Below are positions 36,651 to 48,100 of a stretch of 64,000 bases of DNA, piece after piece. Source of the stretch: Companilactobacillus insicii. Lineage in GTDB: Bacteria; Bacillota; Bacilli; Lactobacillales; Lactobacillaceae. Both the position numbers and the translations under genes were made by a program. The stretch covers positions 1 to 64,000 of the forward strand of contig NZ_RHNU01000009.1 of NCBI RefSeq assembly GCF_003946015.1, written 5' to 3'. How positions within the stretch are numbered: the first letter of the stretch is position 1; every line of letters starts with the position of its first letter. The notes under the pieces are model-generated. The model did no database searches. It worked only from the letters and a program-made list of their open reading frames with translations, and was not told the DNA's origin.

Positions 36651-37772
36651 ATGAAAATTAAAGCTGCTGTTGTTGATAAGGTAAACGATCCATTTGTAAT
36701 TAAGGATGACATTGAACTAGCAGATATGCAGGACGATGGCTTACAAGTAAAAGTTGTTGCATCAGGTATTTGTCATTCAGATGAAGCATTACGTAAAGGT
36801 GATGCTGGATTCAACCTACCAGCTATATTAGGACACGAAGGTTCAGGTATTGTTGAAAAGGTTGGTAAAAACGTACACAACTTTGAGGTTGGCGATCATA
36901 TAATCATGTCGTTCTACTCATGTGGAGAATGTGATAATTGTCTCAAAGGTATACCTACCCAATGTCGTAAATATGCTGCATCAAATCTAAGTGGTACACG
37001 TCCAGATGGTAGTGATCACTTCACAGAGAACGGTAAACATATCAGTGATATGTTTAACCAATCATCATTCACAACTCATACTGTAATTAATAAGAGAAAT
37101 GCCGTTAAAGTACCTAAGAATCTTGACTTAAGAAAGCTCGGACCTTTGGGCTGTGGCTATGTAACTGGTAGTGGTACTGTATTCAATACCTTAAAGCCAA
37201 GACCCGGTGACACAATTGCTGTCTTTGGTACAGGTGCTGTTGGATTAGCTGCTATGATGGCTGGTAAGATTTCAGGTTGTACTCACGTAATCGCTGTTGA
37301 TATCGTTCCATCACGTTTGGAACTTGCAAAGAAAATGGGTGCAACTGATATTGTAAATAGTGCTGATGAAGACGCAGTTACAGCCATTAAAAAGATCACT
37401 AATGGTCTAGGTGTCGACTGGGCAGTTGACACCACTGGTGTTGCTAAAGTTATGACTGATTCTATTGCTGCATTAACACAAGGTGGTACAACTGCAACAA
37501 TTGCTGTTACACCACACAATATTGACATTAGTACATGGAATGATCTTTGTGTTGACGATAAAAAGGTTGTTGGTGTAAACATGGGTGATTCCATTCCTCA
37601 AGTTGACATCCCTCGCCTATTAGAGTTTTACAAGATGGGAGTATTTCCATTTGATTTAACTGAAAAGTTTTATGACTTTGATCAAATCAATGAAGCAGAT
37701 GCTGATTCTGTAAGTGGTAAAACTATTAAACCTGTTTTGATTATTGATAAAGACTACAAACCAGAAAACTAA
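36651..37772 (+). CDS. Zinc-dependent NAD(P) alcohol dehydrogenase (aryl-alcohol type)
   Basis: A 373-residue medium-chain dehydrogenase. Catalytic zinc ligands are Cys41 and His62-Glu63. The structural zinc is held by Cys91, Cys94, Cys97 and Cys105. The nucleotide fold shows VFGTGAVGLAAMMAG near residue 195, followed by VDIVPSR, where the Asp favours NAD over NADP. The overall sequence is closest to benzyl/aryl-alcohol dehydrogenases; it oxidises alcohols or reduces aldehydes, and the substrate is open. It is a single gene with its own terminator and a cre-like site upstream. Confidence 0.88.
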   Translation: MKIKAAVVDKVNDPFVIKDDIELADMQDDGLQVKVVASGICHSDEALRKGDAGFNLPAILGHEGSGIVEKVGKNVHNFEVGDHIIMSFYSCGECDNCLKGIPTQCRKYAASNLSGTRPDGSDHFTENGKHISDMFNQSSFTTHTVINKRNAVKVPKNLDLRKLGPLGCGYVTGSGTVFNTLKPRPGDTIAVFGTGAVGLAAMMAGKISGCTHVIAVDIVPSRLELAKKMGATDIVNSADEDAVTAIKKITNGLGVDWAVDTTGVAKVMTDSIAALTQGGTTATIAVTPHNIDISTWNDLCVDDKKVVGVNMGDSIPQVDIPRLLEFYKMGVFPFDLTEKFYDFDQINEADADSVSGKTIKPVLIIDKDYKPEN

Positions 37773-37791
37773 TTACGTTTTGTAAATAAGG

Positions 37792-37822
37792 GAGCTCAAT
37801 TGATTGATTGGGCTCCTTTTTG
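37792..37822 (+). terminator. Terminator of the alcohol dehydrogenase gene
   Basis: The 10-base stem GGAGCTCAAT/ATTGGGCTCC with one G-U pair, a 6-base loop and five T residues. Confidence 0.9.
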
Positions 37823-37833
37823 CTGTCTATAAT

Positions 37834-37886
37834 GTGACAAATGTCATATTAAGTCATGACATTGCTTACTATTTTATACTTGATAA
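37834..37886 (+). promoter_or_regulatory. Inverted-repeat operator candidate before the ABC/two-component operon
   Basis: AATGTCA (37841-37847) and TGACATT (37858-37864) form a perfect inverted repeat around ten bases, and TGACA-AA-TGTCA lies at 37836-37847. A TATACT -10 follows without a good -35, which fits a promoter activated by a LuxR-type regulator bound just upstream, plausibly the response regulator at 40666. Confidence 0.5.
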
Positions 37887-37928
37887 AAAAATTAAACTTA
37901 ATTCATTAAATCAAGGAGGCAATAAATC

Positions 37929-38813
37929 ATGACCTCAATCATTAAGGTTGAACATCTTAATAAAAGTTATGGCAAAAAAGAAATTTTGCATGATCTCAAT
38001 TTTAACGTTAACCAAAATCAAATAATCGCTTTAATTGGTGAAAACGGTGCTGGTAAAACAACATTAATAAATATTCTACTAAACCTCATTTCATACAATT
38101 CAGGTACGGTACATATTTTGGAAAGCGATAATTATCCTAAAGAACACATCGGTGTAATGATGCAACAAAACATTACCATCACGCGTATAAGTGTTAAGGA
38201 AATAATAAAATTAACCCAAAGTTATTATCAACATCCCCTACCATATGAAAAAATAATTGAACTAGCTAACTTAAAAGATATGGAAAATTCCAAAATGGAT
38301 AAACTATCTGGTGGACAAAAAAGACGCCTCTCATTCGCATTATCAATGGTTGGTAATCCAGACTTATTGTTTCTAGATGAACCAACGACTGGAATGGATA
38401 GCCAAAGTCGTTCTGATTTTTGGCAAACAATTGCTAACTTAAAAGACCAAAACAAAACTATTTTCGTAACTAGCCATTATCTTGAGGAATTAGAAACAGT
38501 CGCTGATAGAATTATGATTTTACAAAATAAATCAATAAGTTTTGATGGATCTATTGCTCAATTACGTAATTTAGAGGGTGAAAGTTTAATCGAATTTGAC
38601 AGTCAATTGTCACCCGAATTATTTAAAAATATTCCTGAGATTATTGATTCAAAAGTACTTGGAAATCATTATCAATTTACAACAAAAAATGCGGAATTAT
38701 TGATTAAACAATTAACTCCCTACTTTAACGCTATCAATAATTTAAAAGTTCAACAAAATTCGCTGGATTCACTATTTATTAATTTCAATAAAGAAGGTAA
38801 AAATCATGAATAG
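37929..38813 (+). CDS. ABC transporter ATP-binding protein
   Basis: A 294-residue ATPase of an ABC-2 exporter. Walker A is GENGAGKTT near residue 38, the signature is LSGGQKRRLSFAL near 128, and Walker B LLFLDEPTTGMD follows. It drives the permease encoded next; the genes overlap by eight bases. AAGGAGG precedes the ATG. The layout, exporter followed by DesK-type kinase and LuxR-type regulator, resembles Bacillus yvfRSTU and linearmycin-type detoxification cassettes. The exported compound is not predictable. Confidence 0.9.
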   Translation: MTSIIKVEHLNKSYGKKEILHDLNFNVNQNQIIALIGENGAGKTTLINILLNLISYNSGTVHILESDNYPKEHIGVMMQQNITITRISVKEIIKLTQSYYQHPLPYEKIIELANLKDMENSKMDKLSGGQKRRLSFALSMVGNPDLLFLDEPTTGMDSQSRSDFWQTIANLKDQNKTIFVTSHYLEELETVADRIMILQNKSISFDGSIAQLRNLEGESLIEFDSQLSPELFKNIPEIIDSKVLGNHYQFTTKNAELLIKQLTPYFNAINNLKVQQNSLDSLFINFNKEGKNHE

Positions 38814-39567
38814 TTTTATTTATCAAATAAACATTAATTTTAAAAGAATAATTCTCCGCAACAAGCGTTTCTTTCTGTTCGATATGATGCTACCAATAAT
38901 TTTTTACCTTCTGTACTCTAAAGTCTTAGTTTCTGGTATACCTAAAACGGACTTGAAATCATGGCAAATGAATTACTTGATTAGTATGATAATCTACAGT
39001 TGCTTGTTGGGATCAGTTATTACTGTGGCCAACACATTACTAGAAGATAAAACTAGTCATTTTGATATATTATCCAAATTAACTCCCCTACCAAGATGGC
39101 AATACTACTTATCACGAATTTTAATTTTTTTATTGCTCAATTTGATTTCATCCATTGGTATTTGTTTAGTAGGAATTTTGGTAAACAACTTGAGTTTGTC
39201 AATTGCAACATGGTCGTTAATAATTTTGATAACTATCATTGGCACAATTCCACTTATATTTATAGGTATTCTAATTTCACTATCCGGCAATCCGGCTACA
39301 GTTAACATGCTAAATAATCTTGTTGTTTTTCCTTTGGCAATTATCAGTGGATTATGGTGGCCAATATCAATGATGCCAAGTTGGTTACAGTCCCTTGGAA
39401 AATTAACACCAACTTTTGAATTATCCAACATCGACCAATCCATTCTTCATGGTAAAATTATAAACAACCAATACGTTTTTGGAATAATAATCTGGATCTT
39501 CGTAATTGGTATTTTAACTTTGATAATCACTAAATACCAAAAAAGTAAGGAGTTAAATTTAGAATGA
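38806..39567 (+). CDS. ABC-2 type transporter permease
   Basis: A 253-residue protein with about six membrane helices, including FLFDMMLPIIFYLLYSK at the N-terminus and the ABC-2 motif region SGLWWPISMMPSWLQSLGKLTP near residue 180-201. It forms the channel of the exporter with the preceding ATPase. The stop codon overlaps the kinase start as ATGA. Confidence 0.88.
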   Translation: MNSFIYQININFKRIILRNKRFFLFDMMLPIIFYLLYSKVLVSGIPKTDLKSWQMNYLISMIIYSCLLGSVITVANTLLEDKTSHFDILSKLTPLPRWQYYLSRILIFLLLNLISSIGICLVGILVNNLSLSIATWSLIILITIIGTIPLIFIGILISLSGNPATVNMLNNLVVFPLAIISGLWWPISMMPSWLQSLGKLTPTFELSNIDQSILHGKIINNQYVFGIIIWIFVIGILTLIITKYQKSKELNLE

Positions 39568-40664
39568 ATTTTTTAGAACACCACATTTTATTTCCCAAAA
39601 GATTCGGTATCATGCCATACTTTTGGGCATTCTCCTTAATTGCATTAACTGGTCAAGTATTGTTTGATAAGAATAAATTTAACTGGATTTTATTTATCTT
39701 ATTAATAATATTTCTTAAATTATACCGGGATGGATATGAAATCAATCGCTTCTTACTAATACAAATAATTGGTCAGTTGATTATTACAACATATCTTGTA
39801 TATGAATACTCACTCGGAACACTCTTTATTTATACAGCATGGGAAATTGGCTCACTTCCCTTTAAGAAAAAACAATTCTATGAGTATACAGCCATCTATC
39901 TTCTTTTCAGCGTATTTTGTATTATCGGTAACTCAATAGTTAATTACGCATCATATGGAGTTTATGGGTTAATTATTACATCGATATTTGCATTCGGATC
40001 ACCCTTTGCGGCAAGATCTCTAGGAAACACTTATCGAAGATTATATCGTTTGAAACAAAATAATAAACGATTAGAAACCATCATTAAACAAAATGAACGT
40101 GAACGAATTGCTAAAGATTTGCATGATAATCTTGGGCAATCATTTTCATTAATAACTTTAAAAGCTGAATTAGCTGGAAAATTAATCGATAAAAATTCTG
40201 AACAAGCACGCCAAGAAATCAAAGATATCGCGACTACCTCCAGGAATGATTTAAGTTTAGTACGAAAAATTGTCAGTGACTTGAATCAAAAGTCAATTGC
40301 CGAAGCAATGATTGAAGAAGAAAACAATTTAAGATTAGTAAATATTATTCAGCAATCAAATAACGAAAAAATCTCTGTAAAATGGCCTTCCAAAACTCAA
40401 AATGTCATAGCAGCAATTATTAAGGAAGCTTCAACAAATATTATTCGTTATAGTAAAGCACATTTAGTGACATTCGACTTTAATGAAGACGATAATAATT
40501 ATTATTTAAACATCAGTGACAATGGCGTTGGTTACAAAAGTATACGCAAGGATTCATTTGGTCTAACTGGCATGTCCCAGCGCCTATCTGACATTAACGG
40601 GACAATTAATATAGATTCAAATGACGGAACAATCTTAAAAATAAAAGTACAAAAGGAAAACTAG
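39564..40664 (+). CDS. Sensor histidine kinase (DesK/LiaS type)
   Basis: A 366-residue kinase. Four to five membrane helices fill residues 15-150 with almost no extracellular loop, so the signal is probably read within the membrane. The HisKA_3 domain carries His187 in ERERIAKDLHDNLGQ. The HATPase domain shows IIKEASTNIIRYSKA and DNGVGYKS. It would phosphorylate the response regulator encoded one base later. The short-loop architecture is typical of kinases paired with ABC exporters. Confidence 0.92.
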   Translation: MNFLEHHILFPKRFGIMPYFWAFSLIALTGQVLFDKNKFNWILFILLIIFLKLYRDGYEINRFLLIQIIGQLIITTYLVYEYSLGTLFIYTAWEIGSLPFKKKQFYEYTAIYLLFSVFCIIGNSIVNYASYGVYGLIITSIFAFGSPFAARSLGNTYRRLYRLKQNNKRLETIIKQNERERIAKDLHDNLGQSFSLITLKAELAGKLIDKNSEQARQEIKDIATTSRNDLSLVRKIVSDLNQKSIAEAMIEEENNLRLVNIIQQSNNEKISVKWPSKTQNVIAAIIKEASTNIIRYSKAHLVTFDFNEDDNNYYLNISDNGVGYKSIRKDSFGLTGMSQRLSDINGTINIDSNDGTILKIKVQKEN

Positions 40665-40665
40665 A

Positions 40666-41271
40666 ATGACAAAAATTTATTTGGCAGAAGATCAAAAAAT
40701 GTTAAATACGGCTTTAGCAACTCTATTAGGGTTGGAAGATGATTTAGATGTCATTGGAACCGCAACCGATGGGAACACCGCTTTATCTGAAATAGTTTTA
40801 AAAAAACCAGACGTTGCAATACTTGATATCGAAATGCCAAAATTGTCAGGATTAGATGTTGCACAACAAATTGATGTTCTAAAACTAACCACTAAAGTAA
40901 TTATTTTGACAACTTTTGCCAAAGCTAGTTACTTTGAACAAGCGGTCGATGCACATGTAAATGGATATTTACTCAAAGATAATCCCACTGATCAGTTAGT
41001 CCAAACAATTCGTGAAGTGCTCGATGGTAAAACTGTCTTTTCGCCTGAATTAGTTACATCAATACTGTCAGCCGAAAAAAATCCTCTAACTAAAAGAGAA
41101 ATAGACGTTCTAAAAGAAATAAAAACAGGTAAAAATAGTAAAGAAATTGCTAAAGCTGTTTTTCTATCCGATGGAACGGTTCGCAATTATATTTCATCCA
41201 TATTAAGTAAAACTGGAACTTCATCAAGAATTGAAGCTTTAAATATCGCTGAAAAAAATAAATGGATATAA
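40666..41271 (+). CDS. LuxR/NarL-family response regulator
   Basis: A 201-residue regulator. The receiver domain has the acidic pair Glu8-Asp9, the phosphoacceptor Asp54 in AILDIEMPKL, Thr near residue 82 and Lys103. The C-terminal helix-turn-helix (about 133-195, LTKREIDVLKEIKTGKNSKE) binds DNA. AAGGA precedes the ATG. It probably activates its own operon through the inverted repeat at 37841-37864; this is inference. Confidence 0.92.
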   Translation: MTKIYLAEDQKMLNTALATLLGLEDDLDVIGTATDGNTALSEIVLKKPDVAILDIEMPKLSGLDVAQQIDVLKLTTKVIILTTFAKASYFEQAVDAHVNGYLLKDNPTDQLVQTIREVLDGKTVFSPELVTSILSAEKNPLTKREIDVLKEIKTGKNSKEIAKAVFLSDGTVRNYISSILSKTGTSSRIEALNIAEKNKWI

Positions 41272-41360
41272 GCTAAGTCGTATACAAATTAATTGATGAA
41301 AAAATCACGAAATCAGAGAATTATTCGTAATATAATTTTAAAAAAAAAAAAGAACCAACT

Positions 41361-41394
41361 AAAAAAGGACGCTGAAAAATTCAGCGTCCTTTAA
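41361..41394. terminator. Bidirectional terminator after the response regulator gene
   Basis: The 10-base stem GGACGCTGAA/TTCAGCGTCC with a 3-base loop has an A-run before it and TTTAATTT after it. It ends both the plus-strand operon and the DUF4931 gene, whose stop codon lies inside it. Confidence 0.9.
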
Positions 41395-42184
41395 TTTCGT
41401 TACAATCTGCTTCATTCTTTAATTTGTTCAAAACATCAGCAGCAAATTTTTCCAAAGTTTCTTTATTATCTCTTTGTGGCAATTTATATCCCACAAAATA
41501 TGGTGAGGCAATAAATCTAGGTACAATTTTACAAATAATATCTCCTCCCTCATCGTAGAAGAAAATATTATACGAATCACAAGTTCCATTATGAAATTCA
41601 TTCAGTAAATATCGAATAGTAATTCGGGCAAACTCGGCTAAATCATTCAAATATTTAGCATCATTAATTCTTATATTGAATTCAACGAATCCCATAATTG
41701 GTTCCTGAGACAAATTAAAATCAATATTATTAGACTTCCAAATTTTATAACCGGTGAAATTATGTTTACTAATATACTGATAACCGTCCACATTATTTAA
41801 GCCGACAATTTGAAAATGTGGATGCCGTAAACTTCCACCTGACATTGGTCCAAAATTTTTATACATCAGAACACTTTTATACTTATTCGTTTTCAGTAAC
41901 GAGTTCCAACAATCAAAGATAAATTGAAATACCTCTGAATTCCTTTTGACAGAATAATTCGATATATCATCATTATGCTTACTTGATTCTATTAATACTG
42001 TCTGGTAAGTATCTTTCAAAGTTCTAAACTTATTCTCTAACCAAATCATATCATCTCTTTGATCGATAATATTGGTCAAATTATCAGTGTCGCAAAATGG
42101 ACATATTGCTGCTTTTCTCTTAGTATCTCTTGGTTTCCCTTTTGCAACATCCAGTTGAAAAATCAATAAATCTTCTTCATCCAA
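41381..42184 (-). CDS. DUF4931 protein, HIT/GalT-like superfamily
   Basis: A 267-residue protein resembling DUF4931 members, which are related to galactose-1-phosphate uridylyltransferases. A CPFCD zinc motif lies near residue 28, and GGSLRHPHFQIVGL near 113 corresponds to the nucleotidyl-transfer site, with HPH in place of the HPH-Q of GalT. The activity is unknown. The start is a TTG seven bases after AAGGAG. It stands alone between two strong terminators. Confidence 0.7.
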   Translation of the reverse strand: MDEEDLLIFQLDVAKGKPRDTKRKAAICPFCDTDNLTNIIDQRDDMIWLENKFRTLKDTYQTVLIESSKHNDDISNYSVKRNSEVFQFIFDCWNSLLKTNKYKSVLMYKNFGPMSGGSLRHPHFQIVGLNNVDGYQYISKHNFTGYKIWKSNNIDFNLSQEPIMGFVEFNIRINDAKYLNDLAEFARITIRYLLNEFHNGTCDSYNIFFYDEGGDIICKIVPRFIASPYFVGYKLPQRDNKETLEKFAADVLNKLKNEADCNEIKGR

Positions 42185-42211
42185 ATTAGTACTCCTTTAT
42201 TGCGAGTATAC

Positions 42212-42257
42212 AAAAATACTGAAGGGAATCTGATCAGAATCCCCTTCAGTATTTTTA
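42212..42257. terminator. Strong terminator of the pfkA-pyk operon
   Basis: A stem of at least 15 bases (AAAAATACTGAAGGG with its complement), an AT-rich loop, and A and T flanks in both directions. Confidence 0.92.
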
Positions 42258-42293
42258 ATACTTGTTAATTAATAATTCAATTTAATTTACAAA

Positions 42294-44063
42294 TTATAGT
42301 GAGCGTGAAGCACCTTTGTATACAACACCACGTCTTGAATCAACTGTGACTGTTTCGCCATCGTTAATCAAGTTTGTAGCATCTTTAGCGCCAACAACTA
42401 CTGGTAGACCCATAGCAATACCAACAACTGCTGCATGTGAAGTTAATCCACCGTTTTCAACAACTACGGCACTAGCTTTTTCAAGAGCTGGTAGATAATC
42501 CTTGTCTGTCATTTCTGTAACAAGAATGTCTCCTTCTTTAACCTTTTCATTAGCTTCTTTAGCTGAATGAGCAACTACTGTATTACCAACAACTGATTCT
42601 TCTCCAACACCTTGGCCTTTAACAAGCTTTGAACCAATTAGTTGAACCTTCATAACGTTTGTTGTACCTGTTTCACCAACAGGAACACCAGCAACAATAA
42701 GAATTAGATCTCCTTCTTTAGCAAATCCAAGTTCTTGGGCTTTCTTAGCTGCAAGATCAAACATTTCATCAGTGTTTGATGGCTTTTCAGCAACGATTGG
42801 TTGAACACCCCAGTTAACTGTTAATCCACGTTGTGTTGTTTCATCAAATGTGATAGCAAGAATATCAGCACTTGGACGATACTTAGAAATCATACGAGCT
42901 GTGTAACCTGACTTAGTAGCAGCAACAATTGTCTTAATGTTCAATTCTTCAGCTGTTCTAACAACAGATTCACCGATTGATTCTGTAACGTTTGAGCCTT
43001 TGTATTCTTCGAATCTTTGGATAGCTAATTGGTTACTGTTATCCAATTGTTTTTCTGTACGTTCGTCGATTGTAGCCATAGCTGCAACTGATTCAACAGG
43101 GTAATCACCGTTAGCACTTTCACCAGAAAGCATAGTTGCATCTGTACCATCAAGAACAGAGTTAGCAACATCAGTAACTTCGGCACGTGTAGGACGTGGG
43201 TTTTCTTGCATTGAATCAAGCATTTGTGTAGCTGTAATAACTGGCTTACCAAGAGCATTACACTTTTGGATCAATGATTTTTGAACAAATGGTACGTTTT
43301 CAAATGGAATTTCAACACCCATGTCACCACGAGCAACCATCAAACCATCAGAAACCTTCAAGATAGAATCAATATTGTCGATACCTTCTTGTGATTCGAT
43401 CTTAGGGAAGATTTGAACTTGTTCCATATGTTTTTCTTCAAGGATTTCACGAATATCAAGAACATCTTGAGCTTTACGAACGAATGAAGCAGAGATGAAG
43501 TTGATGTTATTGTCACAACCAAAACGAATATCGCTAGCATCTTTTTCTGTGATACCTGGTAGGCGGATTTCAACACCAGGTGCATTAACACCCTTACGTG
43601 AACCGATCTTACCTTCGTTTTGAACAACTGTAACTAATTCACGATTCTTGTCATCTTTTTCAGTAATCTTAAGATCAACAAGACCATCATCGATTAATAC
43701 ATGACCACCAACATGTGTATCATCATATAGACCAGGATATGTAACAGCAATCTTTTCAGGGTTACCTGTTAGTGAATCATCCATTGAAATACGGATAACA
43801 TCACCGATCTTAGCTTCAAACTTTCCACCTTCTTGAACAGTTGTACGGATTTCTGCACCCTTTGTATCCAAAACGATACCAACTGTCTTACCAGTGATTT
43901 TTTCAGCTTCATGAACCATGTTCATACGTGCTAAATGTTCTTCATGATCACCATGTGAGAAGTTGAAACGGAAAATGTTTGCTCCAGCTTCAATCAACTT
44001 TGTGATTGTTTCAACATCATTAGATGCAGGTCCAAGTGTACTTACGATTTTTGTTCTTTTCAT
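42294..44063 (-). CDS. pyk: Pyruvate kinase
   Basis: A 589-residue glycolytic enzyme forming pyruvate and ATP from phosphoenolpyruvate. Substrate-binding motifs are STLGPASND, FRFNFSHGDHEEH, MVARGDMGVEIP and the domain end ATQMLDSM. The extra C-terminal domain (about 480-589), with GGLTSHAAVVG, is the PEP-utiliser-like His domain common in bacilli and lactobacilli. I place the start at 44063 (MKRTKIV), behind GGGAG; the frame continues upstream without a ribosome site. It follows pfkA by 46 bases. Confidence 0.97.
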   Translation of the reverse strand: MKRTKIVSTLGPASNDVETITKLIEAGANIFRFNFSHGDHEEHLARMNMVHEAEKITGKTVGIVLDTKGAEIRTTVQEGGKFEAKIGDVIRISMDDSLTGNPEKIAVTYPGLYDDTHVGGHVLIDDGLVDLKITEKDDKNRELVTVVQNEGKIGSRKGVNAPGVEIRLPGITEKDASDIRFGCDNNINFISASFVRKAQDVLDIREILEEKHMEQVQIFPKIESQEGIDNIDSILKVSDGLMVARGDMGVEIPFENVPFVQKSLIQKCNALGKPVITATQMLDSMQENPRPTRAEVTDVANSVLDGTDATMLSGESANGDYPVESVAAMATIDERTEKQLDNSNQLAIQRFEEYKGSNVTESIGESVVRTAEELNIKTIVAATKSGYTARMISKYRPSADILAITFDETTQRGLTVNWGVQPIVAEKPSNTDEMFDLAAKKAQELGFAKEGDLILIVAGVPVGETGTTNVMKVQLIGSKLVKGQGVGEESVVGNTVVAHSAKEANEKVKEGDILVTEMTDKDYLPALEKASAVVVENGGLTSHAAVVGIAMGLPVVVGAKDATNLINDGETVTVDSRRGVVYKGASRSL

Positions 44064-44109
44064 CGAGAATCTCCCTTTTCTTTTGTTGTTCATTAATTAT
44101 TGTAACAAA

Positions 44110-45108
<999 letters not shown>

Positions 45109-45148
45109 CTAATAAAATATAACATTTTTATCGAATACTTTGTAGAGC

Positions 45149-45162
45149 TGAAAACGTTTTAT
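45149..45162 (-). promoter_or_regulatory. cre-like site upstream of pfkA-pyk
   Basis: TGAAAACGTTTTAT matches the CcpA cre consensus at 12 of 14 positions. It lies 80 bases before the pfkA start, upstream of the AT-rich promoter region, the position at which CcpA activates glycolysis operons such as las of Lactococcus. Confidence 0.5.
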
Positions 45163-45169
45163 GACAAAA

Positions 45170-48100
45170 TTAATTATGTTTTTTAAGAAAAACGTTTTTT
45201 TCTCCGAGCAAAGTTTCCAATTTGACTCTTACTTCATTTGAAAAGTCGATCCAGCGATTTGACTTTAAAATCACGGCTTTTTTATCTTTTTCACGATATA
45301 AAATAACCGGAATTTTACCAGGTGAGCTTTCAATAGTTTCATAAAGCTTAGACAAAACGTCTTCATTGTCAAAAGCCCTCATTATTTTTAAATAAAGCTT
45401 TTCATTAGGCAATTGCACCGTGTATTGCTTTGGATCATTAAATCTGTCAGCAATAAATTCCAGATCACCACGACGTCCATCACTTGATCGACCAATTATC
45501 AAAAATATTTTTCCTTCTAGTTCAGTATTTTCAAGCTTCTGAAATAATTTTGGAAAAATAGTTACTGAAATTGATCCGGTTTCATCTTCGATCGTAGCAA
45601 AACACATTCGCTGTCCTTTTTTTGTTCGAATAACACGTGGTCGTTTAATCAAGCCTAAAACAGCTACATCTTGATTTTTTACATTTGCCAAGTCAGATAT
45701 TTTGACAGTATTTGTATTTAATAATTTTTCTCGATACTTTTCAACTGGATGTCCCGAAACATAAATACCAAGATACTCTTTTTCTTGATTTAATTTTTCA
45801 GTTAGAGAATAATCATCAACTTCGTGTTTCTTAGGATCCAATACATCAAACAAAGATAAATTACTGCCAGCAAGTTGAATACTTTCGATTAAGTCCTTAA
45901 AATCCAGCATAAGTTCACGTCGGTTACGATTAAATGAATCAAATGCTCCAGATAATATTAATGGATTTATATAATCATCTTTGACAAACCTAATATCAAT
46001 TCGTTTTAGAAAGTTTTGAGCATCAGTGAAGTCACCCTTGTTTTGACGTTCTTCAATAATATCCCTAGCTAAATCTCTACGCATACCCTTTACACTCAAA
46101 AATCCAAAGCGAATTCCGTTATTATCAACTGTAAAATTAGCATTGCTTTGATTAATATCAACACTCAAAATTTTCAACCGTCTATCCTTAGCACCTTGAA
46201 CATATAAGGATATTTTACTTTCGTTATTCAAATTGGCATTCATTAAACAATTAAAGAATATTTCTGGAAAATGAACTTTAATGTAAGCCAACCAAAAAGC
46301 AATCATCGAGTAAGCAACTGAATGTGATTTATTAAATCCATAATTACCAAATGTTTCGATATATTGATAAACTTTTTCAGCTGAATCCTTATCATGTCCT
46401 TGAGAAATAGCACCATCAACAAACTTTTTATGATTTGCATCCATCAGCGCCTCGTTCTTTTTACTAATTGCGCGACGTAATATATCGGCATCAGCAAGTG
46501 AAAATCCGGCCATTTCAGAACTTGCCTGCATGACCTGCTCTTGATAAACCAAAACACCATACGTAGACTTAAGGATCTTTTCTAAAGATGCATCCGGATA
46601 TGTAACCGGCTCTTGCCCATGTTTTCTAGCAATAAATGTCGAAATATTTTGCATTGGACCAGGGCGATACAAGGCATTAGTTGCAACTATATCGTCAAAA
46701 CTAGTTGGTTTAAGACGCCTTAATACGCTTCTGATACCATCTGACTCAAATTGAAAGATACCATCCGTGTCACCTCGCTGAAACAATTCCAACGTTTTTT
46801 CATCATCCAATGCAATTTTTTCAGGGATAAATTCTTTCTGGTATTTCTTAGAAATCAAACTAATTGCCTGATCTAATATGGTTAAGTTTCTTAAACCCAA
46901 AAAATCCATCTTAAGTAATCCAACGTTTTCGACATTATTCTTTGTCTGTTGCGTCAAGTTAATGCCATCATCCTCTAACTGAACTGCTACGATATCGGTC
47001 AAAGGCTTCTTACTCAAAACAATACCGGCAGCATGGGTTGAATAATGTCGTGGAATCCCCTCAATACGTTGTGCCACTTTAAAAATCAATCGATTTTCTT
47101 CAGAGCTATCAATTAAATTTTTTAGAGCACTAGATTCTTCAAACGATTCTTTCAAGGTTATATTCAACTTGTGAGGTATAGAATTCGACCACTGAGTTAA
47201 TTGAAACTGCGTTTGACTAAATGTCCTGGAAATATCTCGTAATGCCATTTTAGCAGCGAGTGTCCCAAAGGTAATAATCTGCGCCATGTGATCAGATCCA
47301 TACTTATCATGCATGTACATTACCATTTCGTCTCTACGGTCATCAGGGAGGTCCAAATCAATATCTGGCATATTTACACGTTGAGGGTTTAAAAAACGCT
47401 CAAACAGTAAATCATACTTAATTGGATCCACTTGTGTAATTCCCAAAGTATAAGAAACTAATGATCCAGCCGCCGACCCACGACCAGGTCCAGTTTTGAT
47501 TCCAACCTCATGAGCATGCTTTATAACATCCCAAACTATTAAGAAGTAGTCAGAAAATCCCATTTTATCAATTACACCAAGTTCATATTTCAGACGCTGA
47601 GAATAATTATCAGGAACAACACCATTTAATCGCTTATTTAAACCTTTTCTTGCTAACTTATAGAGAAACTCCGTCGATGACAAATTATCAGGTGTTTGAA
47701 ACTCAGGTAATTCAGTATCTTTAAACTCAATTTCAACATTGCAATTATTAGCAATATTGTTCGCAACATTAATAGAATTCCCCATATCAACTCGACTGAA
47801 ATCACTATCAAAGACATCTGCAGTTCTTAAATAATGATCTCCATCCTCAACAACTTGACTAATACTTTCGAATTTTTGTCCGGTTCGTAAATAGTTTAGA
47901 ACTTGATAAGCTAAATGATCATCCGAATTGATGTACCTTACATCACCCAATGCCACAAGTGGTACACCAGTGGTCTTAGAGATTTCTTTTAAACGTTTCA
48001 CATTTTCTATTTGTTCTGAATACATTCCAACTCCTAAGAAAAATGAATCTTGATCAAGCATGGAGTTTATTTTCGAACAATATTCATCAATATTAGTGGA

